64,000 nt of DNA from Bacteroidota bacterium (lineage in GTDB: Bacteria > Bacteroidota > Bacteroidia > Flavobacteriales_D > Crocinitomicaceae), in contig SBGX01000031.1 of the NCBI GenBank assembly GCA_006226425.1, positions 62,001 through 126,000 of the forward strand, read 5' to 3'. The notes beneath the pieces are model-generated. The model was not told where the DNA came from. It searched no databases and saw only the letters and a program-made list of their open reading frames with translations. The translations under genes and the position numbers were made by a program. Below, piece by piece: positions 35,076 through 44,182 of this stretch (its first letter is position 1; each line of letters opens with the position of its first letter).

Positions 35076-35927
35076 TTAGGTAATCCCGGAAGTATTCAAA
35101 TTCCCTAACGTGGTCACAAAAATCTGATAGTCGTGTTTCCGTATTTTTAGAGAAAGTTTTGCCTGAATATGTAGGTTATAAATATCCAATGAACGCGTCT
35201 TCGCTTCTATCTGACCAATTTTCAGGATGTCTACAGAAATAAAACTCCCCTTTCTGTTAAACAAATAAGAACTCTGTCCCGGATCGGCATCCTTGTAAAA
35301 CGCAGTCTGTAAAAATGCTTTTTTGTCCAGATCCAGTAAATTTTCAATCGAATTGAGATGATGTATAAACCAGAGAACCGTATTGGAATCAATCAGCAAG
35401 CGATTCAAACTATCCCTGGAAAGAATTCGGGCATTATTGATGATCGCCGGGCCATAGAAGTTTCGTTTGTAGGAATATACATGATCATAAGTGATAGCGT
35501 AACGCAACTCAAAGGTATGGATGATCGGATGGAGCTTCATCAACAGCGGATCAGGACTAGAGCCTGATACAAAACGCATAACATTCGCCTGGAAGAACAG
35601 GGAAAACACAATGGCCTGCACAGGTGTTTCAAACAACTGAAAACCTCCGTCACCCGTACTAATAAAATTCTTCCGAAAGTCTTCAATGCGATCTCCATAC
35701 TTATGAAAATGAAAGGCTTCATGATCCAAACAGTTCTGACAGGTTTTCTGATACAAATGCTCCAAAACCACCGGCACATAGATTTGCTCGGCATGTGGAA
35801 ACTGACTGTATTTGTAAATGTCAAAACCGAGAATTACTCGTCGGTACAAATAAGCTTCCGGCAATTTCCTGATGTTTTCCTCATCATGCAATTCTTCCAG
35901 TAACTTTTCAGCTTTAAATTCTTTCAT
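35076..35927 (-). CDS. Orphan protein resembling a class III nucleotidyl cyclase domain
   Basis: A 283-residue soluble protein. By eye, residues 30-170 follow the class III cyclase layout: VILGFDIYKYSQFP near 31-44 supplies an Asp (D36) like the first metal ligand, STGDGGFQLFETP near 90-102 matches the GDG hairpin with the second Asp (D93), and ITYDHVYSYKRNFYGPAIINNARILSR near 145-171 matches the strand-loop-helix with the conserved Gly and Arg. The transition-state Asn seems to be Ile in my alignment (two Asn follow it). The C-terminal 100 residues are of unknown type. It could be an active cyclase, a pseudoenzyme, or a convergent look-alike. No cyclic-nucleotide effector gene is adjacent. 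Confidence 0.55.
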   Translation of the reverse strand: MKEFKAEKLLEELHDEENIRKLPEAYLYRRVILGFDIYKYSQFPHAEQIYVPVVLEHLYQKTCQNCLDHEAFHFHKYGDRIEDFRKNFISTGDGGFQLFETPVQAIVFSLFFQANVMRFVSGSSPDPLLMKLHPIIHTFELRYAITYDHVYSYKRNFYGPAIINNARILSRDSLNRLLIDSNTVLWFIHHLNSIENLLDLDKKAFLQTAFYKDADPGQSSYLFNRKGSFISVDILKIGQIEAKTRSLDIYNLHIQAKLSLKIRKHDYQIFVTTLGNLNTSGIT

Positions 35928-36077
35928 AGGTCCTTGTTACAGATACCCTCTGGCCGAAAAGACGGATTCCCGGGAACTGTAGAGTTTGTTTTTTCCATCT
36001 GAAATTTAAGAAAAAAAATGATCCAGGCAAATGAACCCTTTTGAAAGCCATCTGTACCGAATGGAAAATTTTAAATC

Positions 36078-36623
36078 ATGAAAAAGTACGTCTTTATCCT
36101 TTTGACCCTTTGTATCGGACAGCAGTTTCAGGCCCAAACCAAAATGATTGCCTGGAAAAGCCACAGTAGTGTACGTAGTAGCGAATTCCTTACAGAAAAT
36201 TTTAACCTGGGAATAATCAGCATGGACTTTGACGAAGAAGTCAAACTACGGGAACGTCGCCTTAAGGAGGCTCACCAGGTGCATACCAAAATTCCTATTC
36301 AAACGAATACAAAACATGTTATTCACAAGGAAAGATTGGCCAAGGATCAGAAATCTATGAAACGTGTTCATGCGAAAGGACAAGTTGTTCCACGAAAAGA
36401 CATCAAAACACAGGAACGAATTATTTATCCCACTGACAGCCTCCAAAGGGGGAAGCAAAAGCTGGAACGTCCCGGAAATCATTACAAAATTGAAGGAAAC
36501 GAAGCCCGTCCAATGCTAAAAGGACAGCAAATCCAAAAAGGTCTGGGATCTAACTATCATCTGTTTTTCTCCCTAATAGCTCTTTTTCTGCTCGGTGGAA
36601 TCATTGTGCATCAGCGGCCTTGA
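36078..36623 (+). CDS. Exported single-span protein, hypothetical
   Basis: A 181-residue protein with a signal peptide (MKKYVFILLTLCIGQQFQAQ, cleavage after AQ) and a C-terminal membrane helix (LFFSLIALFLLGGIIV, residues about 160-176) followed by HQRP. The middle is polar and very basic, with many Lys, Arg, His and Gln and little hydrophobic core, so it is probably disordered. I do not recognise it. The layout suggests a periplasmic, membrane-tethered protein. The gene stands between converging and diverging neighbours, 6 bases from the stop of the GT2 gene. Confidence 0.65.
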   Translation: MKKYVFILLTLCIGQQFQAQTKMIAWKSHSSVRSSEFLTENFNLGIISMDFDEEVKLRERRLKEAHQVHTKIPIQTNTKHVIHKERLAKDQKSMKRVHAKGQVVPRKDIKTQERIIYPTDSLQRGKQKLERPGNHYKIEGNEARPMLKGQQIQKGLGSNYHLFFSLIALFLLGGIIVHQRP

Positions 36624-36629
36624 ATCATT

Positions 36630-37697
36630 CTAGATCCTCCGCCCCTTCCACGATAGCTTCATAAACATGCGGGAAATTGGAAGAATTAACAAGTAAAGCG
36701 GATACAACAGACTGAAAACGGGAACAAAGGCCAATAATTTTCCTCTCGAAAAGCGCCTCAGATACGGAATGAACATCATGAGATCAAAGACAATTTTGAT
36801 CAGCAAAATGAAGGCAAGCGACGGATTATAACAAATGACCAGGATGGGATACAAATGATACATCAATCCCAATAAAGCCATCCAAAACATCGTTCTGTTC
36901 GAGACCCCTCCTAATTTCGACAACCAACGCAAACGTTGCTGAATCACCTCCATAAACGTGCCTGGCAATGACGTCCAGACGGCCAGTTCCGACTTCATAG
37001 AGGTCTCAATAGTACGATCATCCCGGATAAAATCACTCAACAAAAAAAGATCATCACCACTGGCATGCGTCCGATGACTTAAATCTGTCGAGGACTCCAG
37101 GTACGAGGATTTTAAAAACAAGAGATTTGCCCCGCTGCAGGTCAATTGTCGGTTATATCCGGAAAGCCCCCAATGGAGATTAAACAGGTAGGCATAGTCC
37201 AGTTCAAAAAATGGAGAAAACCACCTGGAATTACACATGGTCACCGGAAGAATCAGCAAATCACAGGCTTTCTCCTTTTCCAGATGCATGAAATAATCGG
37301 CTGGAACGCGAATATCAGCATCCCACGTGAGGATGTATGTTCCAGAAGCTTCTTCTACTCCCTTTCTAAGCGCCTGCTTCTTCCCTGCTTCATCATCCCC
37401 CAACTTTAACTGCCTAACAGGTAGTGAAAATTCGTGGCTTTCAACCAATTCTGAGCTTCGATCACTCGAATGATCGTCTATAAAAATGAGTTCTTTCGGT
37501 TTCACAGATAATCTCTGAATGCATTTGAGTAATTCAATCAGTGCTTTTTCTTCATCCCGATATGGAATTAATACCGAAACTTCCACTGTCCTGATGGATG
37601 CCCTTTCCTTCAGGGGTGGTCTACCCGCTCGGGAAACGCCCAGTAGATGAATGTAAAGCAACAAGAACGCAAAAATCAAATATCCACCAACAATCAT
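36630..37697 (-). CDS. Glycosyltransferase family 2, membrane-associated
   Basis: A 355-residue GT2 enzyme. An N-terminal helix (residues about 2-22) is followed by the GT-A domain: VSVLIPYRDEEKALIELL near residue 40, LIFIDDHSSDRSSELVE near 70, the metal-binding TWDADIRVP near 125, and the acceptor-site QQRLRWLSKLGG (Q-x-x-R-W) near 260. Three further helices close the chain. The Q-x-x-R-W motif places it with processive or lipid-linked GT2 enzymes. It overlaps the flippase-like gene upstream by 4 bases, so the two probably build and move a glycolipid together (inference). Confidence 0.87.
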   Translation of the reverse strand: MIVGGYLIFAFLLLYIHLLGVSRAGRPPLKERASIRTVEVSVLIPYRDEEKALIELLKCIQRLSVKPKELIFIDDHSSDRSSELVESHEFSLPVRQLKLGDDEAGKKQALRKGVEEASGTYILTWDADIRVPADYFMHLEKEKACDLLILPVTMCNSRWFSPFFELDYAYLFNLHWGLSGYNRQLTCSGANLLFLKSSYLESSTDLSHRTHASGDDLFLLSDFIRDDRTIETSMKSELAVWTSLPGTFMEVIQQRLRWLSKLGGVSNRTMFWMALLGLMYHLYPILVICYNPSLAFILLIKIVFDLMMFIPYLRRFSRGKLLAFVPVFSLLYPLYLLILPISRMFMKLSWKGRRI

Positions 37698-38638
37698 GTC
37701 CGCTCTGGTTTAAATTGAAAGAATGGAAGCCCAACAAGGGCGGTCACCCCCTGATTGATTCCCCACAAACAAACTGATGCCAGTAAAACAGCTTCCAGAT
37801 TCTCCGTATAAGCTGAAAAGACCCAAAGTGCCATCGATTCCCGAATCAGTAATTTCCCAAACCAAAGAGAAGGTAGCAAAGTGGACCACAAATAAACCTG
37901 CCAAACATATCCGAAAGCGCTCCAATCAATTTCAACTCCAAAGGCATGGAGCAACAATACGAACTGGAAAGAAAAAACAAGGTAGCGGCAAGAACTCAGC
38001 ACCAGTAATTTTAACCTGGTTACCATGGAAGTATTGAGTCCTCGTGAAAAGGAAACAGACCAGCTCAAATTTTTCATGAAAGCAGGCAGTTTTTTCAGCA
38101 TCAAATACAAGTAGAAAATCACTCCAAAAATAATCGAAGCTCCTCCCCAAATGTAGATCAGGTTTACTTCCTGAAGCCTGGGAATTCCAATCCAAAACAG
38201 GGAAAGGATTCCGAAGAGAATGCTCGAAATAAATTGGGACGCATTTCCAAGCAAGGTTAGACTGACAATTTCCGGACGTTTCTCTGGCTCAAAATACAGC
38301 ATCCGACCGACAAAATTTCCCAGTAAATTGGGCGTTACGAATCCCGTTAAAATCCCAGAAAGAAAAGATCGAAGTCGAATTCGAAAAGGGCTTTCAACCC
38401 TACTGGATCGAAGGACGACTTCCCACTTCAGATACTCAAAAAACCAGTTCACAAACATCAGTAGAACCACTAGTCCCACATAGCGAAAATCGACCTGAAT
38501 GATCGCCAGTTTATCAGCATCAAGTGTCGAAATTTGCTCACAAAGCAGATAGATGACCCCAGCAAACAGGATAATTTTGAAAAAAAAGAGAAGGAGCTTT
38601 TTATTTTTTATAGCTTTGGTCAAAATTCCAACTTTCAC
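37694..38638 (-). CDS. UPF0104/LPG-synthase-TM family membrane protein
   Basis: About 314 residues with eight or so helices; it belongs to the YbhN/UPF0104 group (lysylphosphatidylglycerol synthase TM region). Signatures are [15 protein letters not shown] near residue 75 and [23 protein letters not shown] near 95-120. It is likely a lipid or lipid-linked sugar translocase, in keeping with its coupled GT2 gene. The start is uncertain: the frame is open to 38707, but no ATG fits, and a GTG at 38638 (just after a minus-strand -7 element) or a TTG at 38623 is more likely. The divergent ruvC begins at 38639. Confidence 0.78.
   Translation of the reverse strand: MKVGILTKAIKNKKLLLFFFKIILFAGVIYLLCEQISTLDADKLAIIQVDFRYVGLVVLLMFVNWFFEYLKWEVVLRSSRVESPFRIRLRSFLSGILTGFVTPNLLGNFVGRMLYFEPEKRPEIVSLTLLGNASQFISSILFGILSLFWIGIPRLQEVNLIYIWGGASIIFGVIFYLYLMLKKLPAFMKNLSWSVSFSRGLNTSMVTRLKLLVLSSCRYLVFSFQFVLLLHAFGVEIDWSAFGYVWQVYLWSTLLPSLWFGKLLIRESMALWVFSAYTENLEAVLLASVCLWGINQGVTALVGLPFFQFKPERT
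38611..38618 (+). promoter_or_regulatory. -7 element of ruvC, inside the divergent gene
   Basis: TAGCTTTG lies 20 bases before the ruvC ATG at 38639. It falls in the first codons of the flippase-like gene on the other strand. Confidence 0.5.
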
Positions 38639-39193
38639 ATGGTCTCGGACAAAATTATCCTTGGTATTGACCCCGGTACAACCGTCATGGGATACGGGAT
38701 CATCCATGTCAAAGGTAAAAAATTTGACTTACTCAATTTCGGGATCATCCAACTTTCCAAACTTCCAACTCATCCGGACAAACTCAAACGCATTTTTGAA
38801 CGCGTAGACGGACTCATTAAAGAGTATAAACCGGATGAAATGGCCATTGAAGCTCCATTCTTCGGAAAAAACGTTCAATCCATGTTGAAACTGGGAAGAG
38901 CCCAGGGAGTGGCCATTGCTGCCGCTTTGAAATCAAATATTCCATTTGAGGAATACACTCCGCGTAGAATTAAACAAGCAGTAACGGGAAGCGGACAGGC
39001 CTCCAAAGAACAAGTGGCAGCCATGCTTCAAAATCTACTCAAATTTGAGGAAATGCCCAAATACATGGACGCCACGGACGGATTAGCCGTCGCACTCTGT
39101 CATCATTTCTCAAAAGGGATTGGAGAACACAATAAAAGTGGTTCGAATGACTGGAAAAGTTTCCTAAAAAACAACCCGGACCGAAAACGTTGA
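38639..39193 (+). CDS. ruvC: Holliday junction resolvase RuvC
   Basis: A 184-residue endonuclease that resolves Holliday junctions with RuvAB. Catalytic acidic residues appear in [15 protein letters not shown] near residue 8, [24 protein letters not shown] near residues 70-93, and [13 protein letters not shown] near 140-152. The start at ATG 38639 ([13 protein letters not shown]) fits homologues and a -7 element; the longer frame from 38534 does not. ruvA and ruvB are not in the window. Its stop is 2 bases from the stop of the converging helicase. Confidence 0.96.
   Translation: MVSDKIILGIDPGTTVMGYGIIHVKGKKFDLLNFGIIQLSKLPTHPDKLKRIFERVDGLIKEYKPDEMAIEAPFFGKNVQSMLKLGRAQGVAIAAALKSNIPFEEYTPRRIKQAVTGSGQASKEQVAAMLQNLLKFEEMPKYMDATDGLAVALCHHFSKGIGEHNKSGSNDWKSFLKNNPDRKR
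38650..38657 (-). promoter_or_regulatory. -7 element of the flippase-GT2 pair, inside ruvC
   Basis: The minus strand reads TAATTTTG 12 bases before the proposed GTG at 38638. It lies in the first codons of ruvC. Only a weak -33 match is visible. Confidence 0.45.
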
Positions 39194-39195
39194 GT

Positions 39196-40707
39196 TTATT
39201 CGTCGTCCAACTCGTTTCGGAGTCTCTGTCTTAATTTCCGGTTGTAGGTTTCCAGCAAGAACTTAAAATAGTTCGGAGTACTTTTTGAAATACACTTGGT
39301 ATAAGCTTTCAAACGATGCTCTACATGTTCCTGAAGCATTTCCAGCAAATCAAGTCCATCATATAAGTCCTCTGCCGCTGTCTGAATTGCCTGAAAATGA
39401 TTTTCCAAGGATAAATCAACTGCCTGTTTTCCTTTGATGTTGTTATCTATACATTCATAGTAGATCTCTTTCATATCAAAAGATTCCAGCATCTCTACAT
39501 TCAAACGCTCTTTCAAAGGCTTGTTGAACTCAAATTCTACCTCAAACTCAATGTCATCGGCCTCTGAGAGTCTTGCCTCCAGGAAACGATCAGGGAAGCG
39601 GAATGCATCCTGCCAGTTAATGTAATCCTGCCAAAGTCCGAATCTACGAACGTTATTTCCCAGATCAATCAACTTAAACCGGCTCTTATTCGGTAACCGC
39701 CTGGAACCACGTCCAATCATCTGGTGGTAAAGCGTCAACGATCTTGTCGCCCGGTTCAGGATTATGGTTTCAACAGTCGGCTCATCAAAACCAGTTGTCA
39801 AAATTCCGACGGAAGTCAAAATGGCATCCGGGGTTTCTTTGAACCAGCGCAGTACATCTTTACGGTCCCGATCACTGAAGGTTGAATCCAGGTGTCTGAT
39901 TTTGTACCCTCTTTTCTTGAATGTCTCTTCCACAGCAATCGACGTTTCGATTCCAGAATTGAAGATCAGCGTCTTATCTCCGATCGCTACCTCTTCATAG
40001 GCAAACAGTAATTTTTCCTGCATGAAGTAGTTTCCATACACCAGTTCTGAACTGCTTACCGTGAAATCACCGTTCGATCCAATCTTCAATCCATGCAGAT
40101 TTACATCATAAGTAAATGTCTCTGCGTCAGATAAATACCCGTTATCAATCAAAGAAGAGATACACTCTCCAACCAACAGTTTATCGTAATTATCATTGAG
40201 CGGCAGGGCCTTGTTGGAACTCAAAGGAGTCGCTGTTACCCCCAAAATATTGGCCGACTCATAATACTGAAAAATCTTCCGGAAGCTATTGTAATGCGCT
40301 TCATCCACAATGACCAATCCAACCCCTTCGATAAAGTTTTCATCGTCTTGCAAACGGTTGTTCAGGGTTTCAACCATGGCAATGTAACAAGGGTAATCCT
40401 CGTCCTCATCCAGTTTCTTTACATCGCTGCTGATGATCTTATTTTCAACACGAATTGCCGAAAGTTGCTTGGAAGTCTGCACGGACAATTCGATCCGGTG
40501 AGTCAGAATCAATACTTTTTTCTCGAAATGTTTTATGTATCGTCGCGCAATTTCCGAAAAGATCACTGTCTTTCCTCCCCCGGTTGGTAACTGAAACAAA
40601 AGATTAAATCGGTTGTCCTGTTCTTCAAACTCTTTAAGAATGGCCTCCACAGTATCTTTTTGAAATGGATACAGGGTCTTGGCTTTGTACAGGTCCGTGT
40701 CAATCAT
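39196..40707 (-). CDS. DEAD/DEAH box helicase (SF2, type III restriction-subunit-like)
   Basis: A 503-residue superfamily 2 ATPase. Motif I is LPTGGGKTVIFSEIA near residue 42, motif Ia LTHRIEL, motif II IVDEAHYNSFRKI near 135, motif III VTATPL near 158, motif IV-V LILNR..., ILTTGFDEPTVET near 305, and motif VI YHQMIGRGSRRLPN near 330. The C-terminal 130 residues are Bacteroidota-specific and helical. It matches the ResIII-like/SSL2 group, used in DNA repair or unwinding. There is no methyltransferase or specificity gene nearby, so it is not a restriction system. It converges with ruvC. Confidence 0.9.
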   Translation of the reverse strand: MIDTDLYKAKTLYPFQKDTVEAILKEFEEQDNRFNLLFQLPTGGGKTVIFSEIARRYIKHFEKKVLILTHRIELSVQTSKQLSAIRVENKIISSDVKKLDEDEDYPCYIAMVETLNNRLQDDENFIEGVGLVIVDEAHYNSFRKIFQYYESANILGVTATPLSSNKALPLNDNYDKLLVGECISSLIDNGYLSDAETFTYDVNLHGLKIGSNGDFTVSSSELVYGNYFMQEKLLFAYEEVAIGDKTLIFNSGIETSIAVEETFKKRGYKIRHLDSTFSDRDRKDVLRWFKETPDAILTSVGILTTGFDEPTVETIILNRATRSLTLYHQMIGRGSRRLPNKSRFKLIDLGNNVRRFGLWQDYINWQDAFRFPDRFLEARLSEADDIEFEVEFEFNKPLKERLNVEMLESFDMKEIYYECIDNNIKGKQAVDLSLENHFQAIQTAAEDLYDGLDLLEMLQEHVEHRLKAYTKCISKSTPNYFKFLLETYNRKLRQRLRNELDDE

Positions 40708-40848
40708 GCTTCAAAATTGGGGCTACAAAAATAGGCATCTTTTATGGTTAATCAAAATAAGCGGGAAGACAATCCAGAGATCGCCAATACGTGAAAAGCT
40801 ATTTTCCATTAATTATAAACAAATTGAAAACGAGACCCATTTAAACAT

Positions 40849-40856
40849 TATTTTTG
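40849..40856 (+). promoter_or_regulatory. -7 element of trxB
   Basis: TATTTTTG lies 26 bases before the ATG at 40883. TTG occurs upstream but at 22 bases, so the -33 match is imperfect. Confidence 0.5.
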
Positions 40857-40882
40857 CTTCACTTTTGAAATTATAAAATGCA

Positions 40883-41830
40883 ATGAGCGACGTAGAAAAA
40901 ATAAACTGTTTGATTATCGGTTCAGGACCAGCTGGTTACACCGCTGCCATTTATGCAGCACGCGCCGATATGAAGCCTGTGATGTATCAGGGAATGCAAC
41001 CAGGCGGACAATTGACAACGACCAATGAAGTAGAAAATTTCCCTGGATATCCGGATGGCGTTACTGGTCCAGAAATGATGATTCAACTCGAAGCACAGGC
41101 AAAGAGATTTGAAACCGATATTCGTTTTGGATTCATTGATAAAGTCGATTTTTCAGGAGAACCTCTGAAATGTTGGACCGAAAACGGTCATGAAATACAT
41201 GCGAATACGGTGATTATTTCTACCGGAGCATCAGCCAAATATCTCGGACTTCCCTCCGAGCAAAAGTTCCTGGAATCAGGGGGCGGAGTTTCAGCATGTG
41301 CCGTTTGTGACGGATTCTTCTATAGAGGTCAGGAGACTGTGATCGTAGGGGCCGGAGACTCTGCTTGTGAAGAAGCTCATTACCTTTCAAAACTTTGTAC
41401 GAAAGTGACTATGTTGGTGCGTCGGGATGAATTCCGAGCTTCCAAGATCATGGCAGACCGAGTCAAAAACACTCCGAATATTGAAATCCTGTTCAATACG
41501 GAAACGGTTGAAGTACTGGGAGACGATGGCGTTACCGGTGCACGAGTGAAAAACAGCCAAACCGGAGAAGAAAAGGTCATCCCATGTACCGGATTTTTTG
41601 TAGCTATCGGACACAAACCGAATACGGATATTTTCAAGGATTACATCAACCTGGACGAAACCGGATACATCAAATATGAACAACCAGGAACAAGTAAAAC
41701 AAATGTTCCCGGAGTATTTGTTGCCGGAGATGCTGCTGATAAAACTTATCGACAAGCGATTACGGCCGCTGGTACAGGATGTATGGCCGCCCTGGATGCC
41801 GAGCGTTATTTGGCGGCCAAGGGACATTAA
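40883..41830 (+). CDS. trxB: Thioredoxin-disulfide reductase
   Basis: A 315-residue low-molecular-weight thioredoxin reductase. The FAD site is IIGSGPAGYTAAIYAARAD near residue 10, the redox pair is in SACAVCDGFFYRG (C-x-x-C) near 138, the NADPH site is VIVGAGDSACEEAHYLSKL near 155, and the second FAD motif is VPGVFVAGDAADKTYRQAITAAGTG near 275-300. It reduces thioredoxin with NADPH in the cytoplasm. It is a single gene with its own promoter, followed by a 117-base gap before the TPR gene. Confidence 0.97.
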   Translation: MSDVEKINCLIIGSGPAGYTAAIYAARADMKPVMYQGMQPGGQLTTTNEVENFPGYPDGVTGPEMMIQLEAQAKRFETDIRFGFIDKVDFSGEPLKCWTENGHEIHANTVIISTGASAKYLGLPSEQKFLESGGGVSACAVCDGFFYRGQETVIVGAGDSACEEAHYLSKLCTKVTMLVRRDEFRASKIMADRVKNTPNIEILFNTETVEVLGDDGVTGARVKNSQTGEEKVIPCTGFFVAIGHKPNTDIFKDYINLDETGYIKYEQPGTSKTNVPGVFVAGDAADKTYRQAITAAGTGCMAALDAERYLAAKGH

Positions 41831-41947
41831 TCGAAATTTGTAAACGTATTTTCGGAGCAGAATAACAAACTTCTGTTGAAAAGATATTTTCGGAATCTGC
41901 TTCGAATTGCTTACATTTAGTTCTGTAAGCTAAAAAGTCAGTACTTC

Positions 41948-43348
41948 ATGTTTGAAGAGAACGAAGAAGAATTCGACCGCGATTTCAGAGAGGACATTGA
42001 GCGTTTTGAACGCTCTTTACAGGGAGAGGAATTCGGATTCATGGATGCCGACCGCATTGAAATGTTGGTTGACCATTACCTGATCCATAGTTCGTACTCC
42101 AAAGCTGCTACCTGCTGTGATATCGGAATCAGTCAATTTCCTTTTAACCACATTTTCCTGCTTCGTAAAGCACAGGCACTTTCCGCCCAGGGTAAACTGA
42201 AAGAAGCATTGGGTCTGCTGAATGAGTATGAGCAAACATCTGTGATCGGTTGTGAATTCAATCTCACCAAGGCTTCCATTTTTAGTCAGCTAAAAGATTC
42301 AAAACGAGCGATTCGATATTTTCGGGAGGCACTGAATGATTCCGACATTGAGGACAAGGATGAAATTTACCTGGACCTGGCCATGGAATATCAGCAACAG
42401 GGAGACTATCAATCCGCCATCCAGGTTTTGCAGGAGGCAATCCATCAAAATCCGAAGAACGAAGGGGCTATTTACGAACTGGCCTATTGCTACGATCATA
42501 CCAAAGAAATCGAAAAAGCCATCAAATGCTATTCCGACTTCATTGATGAAAACCCCTATTCGTTCACGGCATGGTACAATCTGGGAAATGCCTATTCCAA
42601 GGAGGAAAATTATGAAAAGGCGATCTGGGCTTACGATTACTGCATCGTGATCAATGAAAGTTTCTCTCCCGCTTATTTCAATCTGGGGAATGCTTGTCTT
42701 TCACTCGAGCGTTACCAAACGGCCATCGAATACTTTGAAAAGTGTATGGAACTTGACGGAGAAGATGGTCTGGCCCTCTGCTATATCGGCGAATGTCAGG
42801 AACAATTGGGAAATCTGGAACTCGCCCGGCATTACTACTTGAGAAGCATTGAATTCATCCCGGAACTTCCGGAAGCCTGGCTAGGGCTGGGAATCGTCAA
42901 GGATTTGGAAGGCCAGACAGAAGATGCGATTCAATTGATCCGAAAAGCCATTGACTTCGAACCAACGAACGGAAGCTTCAGACATGTCCTGGCAGGAGCT
43001 TATGAAAAGTTAGAACTCCTGGACGAAGCTGAAGAAGCTTATTTACTCGCTATCGAACTCGATCCCGAAAATGAAGATATCTTCACTGATTACGTTGAGT
43101 TTCTTTCCGAACAAAATTCATTAATTGACGCACTTCACTTTACTGAAAAAAGTGAATTCCCTGAAAGCATGGAATTTGTTAAGAATTTGTGCCGTGTCAA
43201 CATTTTATGGCAGCTCAACCGAAAAGAAGAAGCATTGAGCACCCTTATTTACTGCATTTCGGAAGATGAAAAAAGAGCCAAACACCTATTTACTCTTTAC
43301 CCTGAGCTTCAAAACGAAAGTAAAATAGTAAATTTGTTCGCCAACTAA
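41948..43348 (+). CDS. Tetratricopeptide repeat protein
   Basis: A 466-residue protein made almost wholly of TPR helices. Clear repeats include YLDLAMEYQQQGDYQSAIQV near residue 137, AIYELAYCYDHTKEIEKAI near 175, AWYNLGNAYSKEENYEKAIW near 210, AYFNLGNACLSLERYQTAIE near 243 and AWLGLGIVKDLEGQTEDAI near 312, about ten in all. It has no signal peptide, so it should be a cytoplasmic scaffold. The N-terminus is very acidic. It starts a run with the phosphosulfolactate-synthase-like and WD40 genes (9 and 3 bases apart), which suggests a shared function. Confidence 0.9.
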   Translation: MFEENEEEFDRDFREDIERFERSLQGEEFGFMDADRIEMLVDHYLIHSSYSKAATCCDIGISQFPFNHIFLLRKAQALSAQGKLKEALGLLNEYEQTSVIGCEFNLTKASIFSQLKDSKRAIRYFREALNDSDIEDKDEIYLDLAMEYQQQGDYQSAIQVLQEAIHQNPKNEGAIYELAYCYDHTKEIEKAIKCYSDFIDENPYSFTAWYNLGNAYSKEENYEKAIWAYDYCIVINESFSPAYFNLGNACLSLERYQTAIEYFEKCMELDGEDGLALCYIGECQEQLGNLELARHYYLRSIEFIPELPEAWLGLGIVKDLEGQTEDAIQLIRKAIDFEPTNGSFRHVLAGAYEKLELLDEAEEAYLLAIELDPENEDIFTDYVEFLSEQNSLIDALHFTEKSEFPESMEFVKNLCRVNILWQLNRKEEALSTLIYCISEDEKRAKHLFTLYPELQNESKIVNLFAN

Positions 43349-43357
43349 AGACATAAC

Positions 43358-44179
43358 ATGAATTTTGATCTTCCATATATACCGGAACGAGCCGAAAAAC
43401 CACGATCCAAAGGAGTCACCATGATGATGGACAAAGGACTGGGAATACGTGAAGCAGAGCACTTCATTGAGGCCAGTGGACACCTGACGGACGTAGTAAA
43501 ATTTGGATTTGGGACCTCCTTCGTTACCAAAAACCTAAAAGAAAAGATCAAACTCTATCAAAGCCATGGAATTCGTCCCTACTTTGGAGGAACACTATTT
43601 GAAGCTTTTTATGCTCGCGGTAAATTCAATGATTATTTAAGAACTTTGGATGAGTACGGATTGGATCTGGCTGAAATTTCAGATGGTTCCATCATCATCA
43701 ATCACGAGGAAAAATGTGAGTTGATCAACCGAATGTCCAAAGACCGTACGGTTTTGTCAGAGGTTGGTTCCAAAGATAGCGGGATTCTTATTAGCCCGGG
43801 AAGATGGATCAAAATGATGACTTCCGAACTCGAGGCAGGTTCCTGGAAGGTGATTGCTGAGGGACGTGAATCAGGAAACGTTGGGGTCTTCAGACCCAAT
43901 GGAACGGCCCATACTCTACTCATTAACAAGATCATCGCCAAGGTCAAGCCGGAAGATATTTTGTGGGAAGCCCCTCAGAAAAATCAACAGGTTTGGTTTA
44001 TTAAGCTATTCGGAGCAAATGTGAATTTAGGAAACATTGCACCGAACGAAATCATTCCTTTGGAATGTTTGAGACTTGGATTGCGGGGTGATACTTTCTT
44101 TGAATTTCTTCCACAAGACTACGCTGAACGACTGAAACAGGTGGCCAGTGATGATGAAGTAGAAGACGACGACGAATAA
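43358..44179 (+). CDS. Phosphosulfolactate synthase-like protein (ComA family)
   Basis: A 273-residue TIM-barrel protein that I recognise as the ComA family, which adds sulfite to phosphoenolpyruvate to give phosphosulfolactate. Signatures are SKGVTMMMDKGLGIREAEHFIE near residue 18, DVVKFGFGTSFVT near 47, RPYFGGTLFEAFYARGKF near 75, LDLAEISDGSIIINHEEK near 105, and WKVIAEGRESGNVGVFRPNG near 165. It ends in an acidic tail (EVEDDDE). In methanogens the enzyme opens coenzyme M synthesis and in Bacillus it makes spore sulfolactate; the role here is open. No ComB/ComC is adjacent. The barrel sits between two repeat-protein genes. Confidence 0.85.
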   Translation: MNFDLPYIPERAEKPRSKGVTMMMDKGLGIREAEHFIEASGHLTDVVKFGFGTSFVTKNLKEKIKLYQSHGIRPYFGGTLFEAFYARGKFNDYLRTLDEYGLDLAEISDGSIIINHEEKCELINRMSKDRTVLSEVGSKDSGILISPGRWIKMMTSELEAGSWKVIAEGRESGNVGVFRPNGTAHTLLINKIIAKVKPEDILWEAPQKNQQVWFIKLFGANVNLGNIAPNEIIPLECLRLGLRGDTFFEFLPQDYAERLKQVASDDEVEDDDE

Positions 44180-44182
44180 AGC

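Noticed and set aside
39196-40707. Possible restriction or defence locus around the DEAH helicase
   Set aside because: The helicase resembles ResIII-type ATPases, but no methyltransferase, specificity, nuclease or effector gene adjoins it; its neighbours are ruvC and trxB.
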